A stretch of 13,869 bases of DNA from JBFLXN01 sp040755715 [NCBI: Candidatus Edwardsbacteria bacterium] (lineage in GTDB: Bacteria > Edwardsbacteria > AC1 > JBFLXN01): assembly GCA_040755715.1 (NCBI GenBank), contig JBFLXN010000062.1:1-13869 (forward strand), read 5' to 3'. Below are positions 1 through 5,922 of this stretch, piece after piece. The stretch's first letter is position 1; every line of letters begins with the position of its first letter. The position numbers were made by a program, and so were the translations under genes. The notes beneath the pieces are model-generated. The model saw nothing but the letters and a program-made list of their open reading frames with translations. It was not told the DNA's origin and did not search any database.

Positions 1-98
1 TCTACAGCCACTGAACGATAGGTCTCCCCTGTCCGGAGTAGCTCCATCGCTTTGTAGCGGCGCTTCTGTAAATCTTGAGCTGAACCATGAGGTCTCAT
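1..98 (-). CDS. IS630-like transposase, N-terminal fragment (cut by window edge)
   Basis: Reading the minus strand from the ATG at 98-96 gives 32 codons that stay open to the window edge. The product starts MRPHGSAQDLQKRRYKAMEL and continues with a segment ending TGETYRSVAV. The pattern MRP-x-G-S, a basic stretch, then a helix followed by 'GxTYRxVA' resembles the first helix-turn-helix of IS630/Tc1-type transposases and related DNA-binding proteins. The catalytic DDE domain would lie to the left of the window and cannot be seen. A TATAAT box on the minus strand (111-106) lies directly upstream. Whether the whole element is intact is unknown; a helix-turn-helix regulator is the main alternative. 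Confidence 0.6.
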   Translation of the reverse strand, partial: MRPHGSAQDLQKRRYKAMELLRTGETYRSVAV

Positions 99-105
99 AC
101 CTCAT

Positions 106-114
106 ATTATACCA
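106..114 (-). promoter_or_regulatory. extended -10 promoter-like box for the transposase fragment
   Basis: On the minus strand the sequence reads TGGTATAAT, a perfect -10 hexamer with the TGn extension. No good -35 hexamer is visible at the right spacing. Transcription would begin about 7 bases downstream, almost on the ATG at 98, so the message could be leaderless or nearly so. This rests on the motif only. Confidence 0.4.
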
Positions 115-187
115 CAAAATTAATGAAGTATCCATTATTTTTTGAAAGTTCAGTAACAAGATGATGAGCGACCGACAGCGTATAACA

Positions 188-262
188 CAGCATAAAAGGT
201 TCGTCCCGATAACTATCGGGACTCATCCAAATTCCGCCTTCGGCGGAACTTCTCTTATGCTG
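188..262. repeat. nested palindrome: outer stem enclosing two hairpins
   Basis: An outer 8-bp inverted repeat (CAGCATAA at 188-195, TTATGCTG at 255-262) encloses two perfect hairpins. The first is GTCCCGAT/ATCGGGAC (203-210/215-222, 4-base loop). The second is TTCCGCC/GGCGGAA (232-238/242-248, 3-base loop). Together they could fold as a three-way junction. The element lies about 60 bases upstream of the aminopeptidase start. The first inner hairpin belongs to a palindrome family seen again at 3348, 4911 and 13809. No T-run follows, so it is not an obvious intrinsic terminator. Confidence 0.65.
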
Positions 263-320
263 GGATCATTATATGAAATAGCCTGCCGAACAAAAATCCG
301 CCTAATAAGAGGTGATTGAG

Positions 321-1415
321 ATGAACAATATGGAATTAAAAATGAACAATTCACGAATTCATAAACTGCAGGAATTGCTTATAAAAAGACATCTCCAAGG
401 GCTTCTTGTAACCAATCTCTATAATCTTCGCTATCTCTGTGGTTTCAGTGGAAGTTCAGGAGTTCTTTTAGTTTTAGCAAATAGAGCACAATTTTTCACT
501 GATTTTCGCTATCAGGAACAATGTAAAGAAGAACTACCGAAGGCGGTAAAAGTTTCCATCGTCAAAAAAGAACTTCTGCGAGAATTTATAGAAAATCAAT
601 CTGTTCGGAGATTGAAAAATATAGGTTTTGAATCCTGTGACCTAAGATATGCCCAGTATCGTCAGTTTAAGAAATTACTGCGTAAAATTAGACTTGTGCC
701 TCTGGGAAATTTTGTAGAAAATCTTCGGGGGAAAAAGGATAAAACAGAAATAGAAAAGATTCGCCAAGCGGCAAAAATTGCCGACAGAACCTTTGTTACT
801 ATTTTGACTTTCATTAAACCGGGAATGAACGAAATTGACCTGGCCACAGAAATTGATTATCAGATTCGCAAGTACGGAGCTGAAAAGCCTTCATTTGAGC
901 CAATTGTGGCTTCTGGTTTTAAAGGTGCCTTGCCACATGCTAAGCCTACTAATAAAAAAATCAAAAAAGGTGAATTGATAGTCTTGGATTTAGGAGCCAA
1001 TTATCAGGGATACTGCAGTGATATGACCCGGACGGTAATTCTCGGCAAACCAACGAAAAGGCAAAGAGAGATATATGAATTAGTACTTTCAGCTCAAAAA
1101 GCAGGTTTGGCAGCAGTCAAGGACGGTGAAAAAGCAGCTGAGGTTGATAGGAAGGCTCGGTTAATCATTGAAAAGGCTGGCTACGGCAGGAATTTTGGAC
1201 ATGGATTGGGACACGGGATTGGTTTGGAAGTTCATGAAATGCCAGGAGTATCTTCTCGCAGTGAGAAAATTTTGGAAGAGGGAATGGTAGTAACTATTGA
1301 ACCTGGAGTGTATATTCCACAATGGGGGGGGGTGAGAATTGAGGACTCTGTAGTTGTCCGAAAAGAAGGAGCAGAAATTCTTACAAAGTCTCCCAAGGAG
1401 ATGATTGTCTTATAG
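321..1415 (+). CDS. pepP: M24B family Xaa-Pro aminopeptidase
   Basis: This is a cytoplasmic metallopeptidase that removes N-terminal residues preceding proline. An N-terminal creatinase-like domain (about residues 10-135; 'LLVTNLYNLRYLCGFSGSSG') is followed by the pita-bread catalytic domain. All five expected metal ligands are visible, numbering from a GTG at 312: D226 in 'LDLGAN', D237 in 'SDMTRT', H301 in 'GHGLGHGIGLEVHE', E330 in 'TIEPGVY' and E344 in 'RIEDS'. I chose the ATG at 321 because GAGG at 309-312 gives a Shine-Dalgarno with 8-base spacing that covers the upstream GTG; subtract 3 from the residue numbers for this start. The length of 364 residues is normal. It is followed after 27 bases by efp, a common pairing. 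A run of nine Gs (1324-1332) encodes part of 'WGGVRIED'. Confidence 0.92.
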   Translation: MNNMELKMNNSRIHKLQELLIKRHLQGLLVTNLYNLRYLCGFSGSSGVLLVLANRAQFFTDFRYQEQCKEELPKAVKVSIVKKELLREFIENQSVRRLKNIGFESCDLRYAQYRQFKKLLRKIRLVPLGNFVENLRGKKDKTEIEKIRQAAKIADRTFVTILTFIKPGMNEIDLATEIDYQIRKYGAEKPSFEPIVASGFKGALPHAKPTNKKIKKGELIVLDLGANYQGYCSDMTRTVILGKPTKRQREIYELVLSAQKAGLAAVKDGEKAAEVDRKARLIIEKAGYGRNFGHGLGHGIGLEVHEMPGVSSRSEKILEEGMVVTIEPGVYIPQWGGVRIEDSVVVRKEGAEILTKSPKEMIVL

Positions 1416-1442
1416 CTGATTCTACAATTCTGGAGTTAAGAA

Positions 1443-2000
1443 ATGATTGATGCGGGACAATTGCGAAATGGAATGACGGTAGAACTGGAAGGGGAGCTTC
1501 TTTATATTACAGAGGCTCACCATGTAAAGCCGGGAAAGGGAGGTGCCTTCGTGCGAACCAAACTCAAAAATATTAGGAGTGGTTTAGTCATTGAACGTAC
1601 CTTTCGGGTAGGCGAAAAATTGAACGAAGTTAGATTAGAACGCAAAAAGATGCAATACCTCTATCAGAATAGTGAGATTTACTATTTAATGAATGGAGAA
1701 ACTTACGAACAAATCGCTTTGCCAAAAGAACTTTTTGGTGAGAATGGTTTGTATTTAAGAGAGAATCTTGAAATCACTGTTTTAATGGATGGTGAAGAAG
1801 CCATTGGAGTGGAAGTGCCTTTCTTCGTGGATTTAGCAGTGGTAGAAACAGAGCCGGGTTTTAGAGGTGATACCGCTCAGGCAGCTACCAAACCAGCAAA
1901 ATTGGAAAGTGGTTTGATAGTGCAAGTGCCACTTTTTATTGAAGTAGGTGATGTGATTAAAATTGATACCCGGACAAAAGAATATTTACAAAGAGTTTGA
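1443..2000 (+). CDS. efp: translation elongation factor P
   Basis: EF-P binds between the P and E sites of the ribosome and relieves stalling at polyproline. The 185-residue length and all three beta-barrel domains match the family. The N-terminal KOW-like domain carries the loop 'VKPGKGGAFVRTKL', with K32 at the position of the modified lysine of E. coli EF-P (K34). The C-terminal signature 'GLIVQVPLFIEVGDVIKIDT' is also clear. Retention of lysine suggests a lysine-modified or unmodified type rather than the arginine (rhamnosylated) type; no epmA/epmB-like gene is in the window. GGAG at 1432-1435 with 7-base spacing supports the ATG at 1443. The gene sits between the aminopeptidase and accB, a widespread arrangement. 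Confidence 0.97.
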   Translation: MIDAGQLRNGMTVELEGELLYITEAHHVKPGKGGAFVRTKLKNIRSGLVIERTFRVGEKLNEVRLERKKMQYLYQNSEIYYLMNGETYEQIALPKELFGENGLYLRENLEITVLMDGEEAIGVEVPFFVDLAVVETEPGFRGDTAQAATKPAKLESGLIVQVPLFIEVGDVIKIDTRTKEYLQRV

Positions 2001-2009
2001 GGAGATGAT

Positions 2010-2495
2010 ATGCGGCTTTCTAAAATTCATAAAATAATTAAGTTAGTAGAAGAGAGTAAAATTTCGGAATTAGAAATTTCTGAATGGGGAACAAAATTGA
2101 AGATTAGTAAAACAGGAAGTACCGCTGTTTCCGTAGGGCCGCCATCGGTCATAGCTACAGAAAGTCCTGTTAGTCCTGTAGTCTCTATGCTACCTCCAGT
2201 GTCTTCCCTTCAGAAAGGTGTGGTAATGGAAGAAAAGTCCAAACTTGAGCAAAATTTTGTGGTGGTTAGCGCCCCGATGGTTGGCACATTTTACCGAGCC
2301 CCAGCTCCAGAGGCTCCTCCTTATGTAGAAGAAAATACAATGGTCAAAGTGGGGCAAGTCCTCTGTATTATTGAGGCAATGAAAATTATGAACGAAATTG
2401 AATCAGAAGTGAACGGGCGCATCGCCAAAATTTTGGTGAAAAACGCCCAGCCTGTAGAATACGGTCAAGAATTATTTCTCATTGAGCCATCGTGA
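2010..2495 (+). CDS. accB: biotin carboxyl carrier protein of acetyl-CoA carboxylase
   Basis: This subunit carries biotin between the biotin carboxylase and carboxyltransferase of acetyl-CoA carboxylase, the first committed step of fatty-acid synthesis. Residues 1-34 ('IHKIIKLVEESKISELEISE') match the AccB N-terminus. A Pro/Ser/Val-rich linker runs from about 38 to 80, and the biotinyl domain follows. The attachment motif EAMKIMNEIE places biotin on K125. The 'GTFYRAPAP' thumb region of true AccB is present, which argues against a generic biotin/lipoyl attachment protein. The start is set by GGAG at 2001-2004, directly after the efp stop. The usual downstream partner accC is not here; a repeat hairpin and an unrelated redox operon follow. 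Confidence 0.95.
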   Translation: MRLSKIHKIIKLVEESKISELEISEWGTKLKISKTGSTAVSVGPPSVIATESPVSPVVSMLPPVSSLQKGVVMEEKSKLEQNFVVVSAPMVGTFYRAPAPEAPPYVEENTMVKVGQVLCIIEAMKIMNEIESEVNGRIAKILVKNAQPVEYGQELFLIEPS

Positions 2496-2507
2496 ATTAG
2501 TCACTCC

Positions 2508-2564
2508 TTATTGAGTTTACCCAGTTTGTTGAGTTTAACCCAACGAACCCAACAAGCCCAATAA
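2508..2564. repeat. imperfect inverted repeat between accB and the redox operon
   Basis: Two 28-base arms, 2508-2535 (starting TTATTGAGTTTACCC) and 2537-2564 (ending CAAGCCCAATAA), are an imperfect inverted repeat agreeing at about 19 of 28 positions. Several of the differences would still allow G-U pairs in RNA. Within each arm a short GTTNGTTGGGTT-like motif recurs. It resembles a small dispersed intergenic element more than a terminator, since no T-run follows. It occupies most of the 84-base gap where accC would normally begin. Confidence 0.6.
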
Positions 2565-2579
2565 CTCTAGAGTAAAAAT

Positions 2580-2855
2580 ATGCAGATTAAAATTTTTGGG
2601 AAAAATACTTGCCCGGTTTGTAAACAGACTAAAGATAAGTTTGAATATTTTCTGAAACACTGGGGGTACGAAGGGAAGATACCTCTGCACTATTATAACC
2701 TAGATACAGTAGAAGGCTTGGCCGAAGGGGCTTATTATGAAGTGTCCGAAATTCCTACCATTGTCTTAGAAGACCAAGAAAAAGAAATTACCCGCTGGAC
2801 AAAGAAGCCACCAGTCTCCACAGAGCTTAAAGTGTATTTAGAAAAAGAAGAATGA
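2580..2855 (+). CDS. glutaredoxin/thioredoxin-fold redox protein
   Basis: This 91-residue protein has a thioredoxin-like beta-strand opening followed by a CPVC redox motif (C11, C14) and the cis-proline loop 'SEIPTIVL' typical of the fold. It probably acts as a cytoplasmic dithiol reductant. The stop overlaps the start of the next gene by four bases (ATGA, 2852-2855), so the two are translationally coupled to a NrdG2-type activase. That suggests it reduces the disulfide formed by an anaerobic ribonucleotide reductase or a related glycyl-radical enzyme. This partner role is inference; no nrdD is in the window. The Shine-Dalgarno is weak (TAGAG before 2580). The CPVC centre differs from the classical CPYC of glutaredoxins and CGPC of thioredoxins. 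Confidence 0.8.
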   Translation: MQIKIFGKNTCPVCKQTKDKFEYFLKHWGYEGKIPLHYYNLDTVEGLAEGAYYEVSEIPTIVLEDQEKEITRWTKKPPVSTELKVYLEKEE

Positions 2856-3553
2856 TTGAGATTAAAGGCTTCATACAAACCTCATTGATTGATTGGGACG
2901 GGAAAATTACCTCCGTCCTTTTTTTGCCTCACTGTAACTTCCGCTGTCCTTATTGCCAGAACGGCAACCTTGTCTACCATCCCCAAGATCTGCCAACTAT
3001 TCCTTTAAAAGAGATTAAGAAAAGTTTAAGTAACAGACGAGACTGGATTGATGGCGTGGTTATTACCGGCGGAGAACCCACACTTAATTCTGAATTAGAT
3101 TTGCTTTTAGAGTGGTTCAAAAAATTGGGTCTGACCGTGAAGTTAGATACCAACGGCACCTGTCCCGAAATGTTGGAAAGATTAGGTAAAAAAAAACTTT
3201 TAGATTATGTGGCAATGGATTTAAAAGCACCACTAAATGGACGATATTCTAAAGTTTGTGGTGTCAGCGTAAATCTGAAGAGTATTAAAAAAAGTATTGA
3301 CTTTCTTTATTATGGAAGTATTGACTATGAATTCCGAACTACCTTAATCCCGACTTTAGTCGGGAAGGCAGAAATTTTAGAAATATCCAGAGAAATTCAG
3401 GGAGCTAGAAAATTTGTCTTGCAACAATTTGTTCCGGAAAACGCTTATAGTGAGGAATTGCGTCGGCTAAGACCATTCTTACGAGAAGAAGCAGAAGAGA
3501 TGGTAAAAGAAGCAAAGAAATTTGTAAGAGAGTGCTATTATCGAGGGAAATGA
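2852..3553 (+). CDS. nrdG: NrdG2-type radical SAM activating protein
   Basis: This is a radical SAM activase of the kind annotated as anaerobic ribonucleoside-triphosphate reductase activating protein. Family members generate a 5'-deoxyadenosyl radical and install a glycyl radical on a partner enzyme. C28, C32 and C35 in 'CNFRCPYC' form the CxxxCxxC cluster motif. 'VVITGGEPTL' (GGEP at 73-76) is the SAM-binding element, and 'KLDTNG' and 'DYVAMDLKAPL' are later family landmarks. The opening 'IEIKGFIQTSLIDWDGKIT' is typical of the NrdG2 subgroup, and 233 residues fits. The stop TGA is immediately followed by the ATG of rnfC. The actual substrate enzyme is not encoded nearby, so ribonucleotide reductase is an inference from family naming. 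A perfect palindrome lies inside the gene at 3348-3365. Confidence 0.87.
   Translation: MIEIKGFIQTSLIDWDGKITSVLFLPHCNFRCPYCQNGNLVYHPQDLPTIPLKEIKKSLSNRRDWIDGVVITGGEPTLNSELDLLLEWFKKLGLTVKLDTNGTCPEMLERLGKKKLLDYVAMDLKAPLNGRYSKVCGVSVNLKSIKKSIDFLYYGSIDYEFRTTLIPTLVGKAEILEISREIQGARKFVLQQFVPENAYSEELRRLRPFLREEAEEMVKEAKKFVRECYYRGK
3348..3365. repeat. palindrome of the TCCCGAY family inside nrdG
   Basis: TCCCGACTTTAGTCGGGA is a perfect 8-bp inverted repeat with a 2-base centre. It encodes the in-frame peptide IPTLVGK, so the reading frame is intact. Similar TCCCGAT/ATCGGGA palindromes occur in non-coding DNA at 203-222, 4911-4931 and 13809-13835. Confidence 0.7.
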
Positions 3554-4894
3554 ATGCAAGTTAGAACATTTGCTGGCGGAATTTATTTATTCCGTAACAA
3601 GCCTGGTATCTTACGGGATTTGCCTAAGACTGATAGCAGGCCCTCATCCTCAATTAAGACTATGCCTTATCCCCAACGAGTAGTCTTACCTCTCCACTAC
3701 ACTAACGGTAGCTCTCCGATGGCAGAACGAAATTTGTTAGTCAAAGTCGGAGATTATTTAGAGAGAGGCACCAAGATTGCTGAGGGCGAAAATACACTAC
3801 CATTATATACACCAATCTCTGGAGAAGTAAAAGCATTGGTTCCATGGCTTTATCCTTCTGGAGAAGAGATACTTTCCGTCATTATTGAATCACAAGGGAA
3901 AATTCAATTTGAAAAGAAAATTTCCCTAAATTCTCATTGGTCAGAGATGACTTTTCAAGAATTGAGTGAAATAATTTTTCAAGCCGGAATAGCTGATTTT
4001 CGAAAAATCAGACGACATCAAATAGAAACTTTATTAGTAAATGGTATTGACGAGGATTATTGGGATAGCAGTAATAGCCAGTTGCTTGGAGAGAAGGCCA
4101 AAGAAATTATTGAAGGAACAAAAATTCTTCTGCATTTGTTTGGAGCGTGGCGGGCACGGCTGATTATTCAAGACAATAAAAAAGAAAACATCATCAAATT
4201 AAAAAATCTTCTCCGGGATGAAATGAACATTGCGATGGTTTTAGTAAGACCCAAATATCCTCAAAGAGAAAAAAGACTCTTAATTAAGAGTGTGTTTGGG
4301 AAAGAATTCTCGGTAGAGGAATTACCAGAAAATTATGGGATTTCAGTGCAGGACATAAAACTCATCTTCTATATTTATGAAGCAGTAAGAAATGGTAAAC
4401 CCTTGATGGAAAATATTATTGGAGTGAATGGTTCAGGAGTAACAAATTCCCAAAATATCAAAGTATCTCTCGGCACTTTATTTTCTGAAATTATTAAATT
4501 TTGCGGAGGGTGGAAAGAAAAGCCAGGAAAATTAATAATAAATGGATTGATAAAAGGGCAAGCGATTCCTGCTGAGGAAATGCCACTCACCTCAAATGTA
4601 AATGTAATTTCTTTGTTATCTGCGGAAGAAGTAGAGATATTCTCTGCTCAGCATTGTCTGCGGTGCAGTCGCTGTGCAGAAGCTTGTCCCCTACGACTTC
4701 TACCTGGTGAATTGGCTGTCTTAATTCAACACAGTAGATTTGAGGAGGCACAAAAGAAAGGTTTGCTGGAGTGTTTTGAATGCGGTGCCTGCGCCTATGT
4801 CTGTCCGTCTAAGATAAATCTCTTACACTGTTTCCACTATGGAAAAAGGACGCCTTATGAGACTCACCGCGGAGACGCAGAGAGCGCAGAGTGA
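3554..4894 (+). CDS. rnfC: RnfC-like subunit with degenerate NADH/FMN loop
   Basis: In classical Rnf complexes RnfC is the peripheral subunit that exchanges electrons with NAD. The domains are in order: a barrel-sandwich region (about 40-112; 'VKVGDYLERGTKIAEGE', 'TPISGEVKAL'), a complex-I 51K-like region (about 140-240), an SLBB-like region (about 285-355), and two 4Fe-4S motifs (C368/371/374/378 and C407/410/413/417). The glycine-rich GGAGFPT loop expected after 'AGI' is missing: residues 144-172 read directly from AGIADF into 'IETLLVNGIDEDYW', where family members have the loop and then NGAECEPY. NADH/FMN binding is therefore doubtful. The last ten residues (THRGDAESAE) are encoded by the left arm of a repeat element. 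It starts directly after the nrdG stop. Confidence 0.88.
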   Translation: MQVRTFAGGIYLFRNKPGILRDLPKTDSRPSSSIKTMPYPQRVVLPLHYTNGSSPMAERNLLVKVGDYLERGTKIAEGENTLPLYTPISGEVKALVPWLYPSGEEILSVIIESQGKIQFEKKISLNSHWSEMTFQELSEIIFQAGIADFRKIRRHQIETLLVNGIDEDYWDSSNSQLLGEKAKEIIEGTKILLHLFGAWRARLIIQDNKKENIIKLKNLLRDEMNIAMVLVRPKYPQREKRLLIKSVFGKEFSVEELPENYGISVQDIKLIFYIYEAVRNGKPLMENIIGVNGSGVTNSQNIKVSLGTLFSEIIKFCGGWKEKPGKLIINGLIKGQAIPAEEMPLTSNVNVISLLSAEEVEIFSAQHCLRCSRCAEACPLRLLPGELAVLIQHSRFEEAQKKGLLECFECGACAYVCPSKINLLHCFHYGKRTPYETHRGDAESAE

Positions 4895-5008
4895 TTCAAG
4901 GCAAAATTAGTCCCGATGATATCCATCGGGATAAAACTATCATTTTAAATTGCTAATTGATAATTTTACATTTTGCAATGAAATCAGTTCTCCGCGTCTC
5001 TGTGGTGA
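4864..5008. repeat. inverted-repeat element spanning the rnfC/rnfD junction
   Basis: The left arm (4864-4884, TCACCGCGGAGACGCAGAGA...) and right arm (4988-5008, ...CGCGTCTCTGTGGTGA) are inverted copies agreeing at about 17 of 21 positions. They enclose roughly 100 bases that include a perfect hairpin TCCCGATG/CATCGGGA (4911-4918/4924-4931). The GAGACGCAGAGAGCGCAGAG-type arm is a sequence style found in dispersed intergenic repeats of many uncultured bacteria. The left arm is translated as the RnfC tail. The right arm lies in an open frame upstream of the chosen rnfD start. Confidence 0.75.
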
Positions 5009-5028
5009 AGATTATACAGGATGGTGCG

Positions 5029-5922
5029 ATGTCCAACAAGTTTTTGCTTTCCTTTCCACCACATTTGAGAAGTAAAAATGCAGTTTTCATTCAGAATTAT
5101 GAGATGATGATTGCTTTAGTTCCGTCCCTCTTAGGAGCAATATGGGTTTTTAGACTTAAAGCAGTAGCGGTAGTCACTGTCACTCTGATTAGCTCTCTCA
5201 TTACATACTTCCTGTTTGGACTGTTTTCTAAAGAGTGGCGAGTATGGGATAGTTCAGTATTGTTAACATCGCTTCTTTTTGCGTTTCTTCTACCAGCGAC
5301 TATTCCACTCTGGCTGGTGGTTTTTGGGGCTTTTTTGACTGTTATTTTTAGTAAACAGGTTATGGGACAGAGCATTTTTAATGCTGTTCTAATCAGTAAA
5401 GTTTTTGTTCTTTTTTGTTGGCCTACTGTTAGTAAGAGTTGGTTAATCTCTGAGGGAACAAAACCCTTTTGGAGTGAAGAGTTTCTCTTAGGCCCTAATT
5501 TATTTTTTGAACATTTTGGAGGTGGAATTGGCGAAATTTCCCTTATTCTGATTCTGGTGGGTGCCTTCTATCTCTTAGTAAGAAAAATTATTAAATGGCG
5601 AATTTCTCTTTCTTTTCTTATCACCTTAATAATAGGTTCATTTTTTGGGGGGGGGACAACTGCTTTAGATAGATTGTTTTTTCAAGTCTGCTTGGGAGGT
5701 ACTCTTCTGGCAGCTTTTTTCTTTGTCACTGATTCTTTAACCTCACCTGTTACTAAGAAGGGTCAAATTATTTTTGGCCTAGGAATTGGAATTTTAACTC
5801 TACTTCTAAGATTTTTGAGCAAATCTCAAGAAAGCTGGATTGTTGCTGTTCTCTTGATGAATATCTTTGTGCCTTTGATAGATGAATATACCTGGCCGAG
5901 GCCATTTGGAGTAAAAAGATGA
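5029..5922 (+). CDS. rnfD: RnfD-like membrane subunit without a clear flavinylation motif
   Basis: This integral membrane protein matches RnfD/NqrB. Landmarks are 'DSSVLLTSLLFAFLLPATIPLW' (about 74-95), 'FSKQVMGQSIFNAVLI' (107-122), 'GGGIGEIS' (164-171), 'ITLIIGSFFGGGTTALD', 'TDSLTSPVTKKGQIIFG' (234-250) and 'NIFVPLIDEYTWPRP' near the end. Several hydrophobic helices are evident. The start at 5029 follows AGGA at 5018-5021 and gives 297 residues; upstream starts (TTG 4957, ATG 4978) would translate repeat DNA. The covalent-FMN motif of the family (D-x-x-[ST]-x-A-T-P-L) is not recognisable. The equivalent region reads 'LISEGTKPFW', where T144 is the only candidate. A G9 run (5647-5655) codes for GGG. 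The stop overlaps the ABC transporter start by four bases. Confidence 0.87.
   Translation: MSNKFLLSFPPHLRSKNAVFIQNYEMMIALVPSLLGAIWVFRLKAVAVVTVTLISSLITYFLFGLFSKEWRVWDSSVLLTSLLFAFLLPATIPLWLVVFGAFLTVIFSKQVMGQSIFNAVLISKVFVLFCWPTVSKSWLISEGTKPFWSEEFLLGPNLFFEHFGGGIGEISLILILVGAFYLLVRKIIKWRISLSFLITLIIGSFFGGGTTALDRLFFQVCLGGTLLAAFFFVTDSLTSPVTKKGQIIFGLGIGILTLLLRFLSKSQESWIVAVLLMNIFVPLIDEYTWPRPFGVKR

Noticed and set aside
312-320. GTG 312 as the aminopeptidase start
   Set aside because: It overlaps the Shine-Dalgarno that serves the ATG at 321.
4957-5028. A longer N-terminus for RnfD starting at TTG 4957 or ATG 4978
   Set aside because: The extra residues are translated from the right arm of a repeat element, and a good ribosome-binding site precedes ATG 5029.
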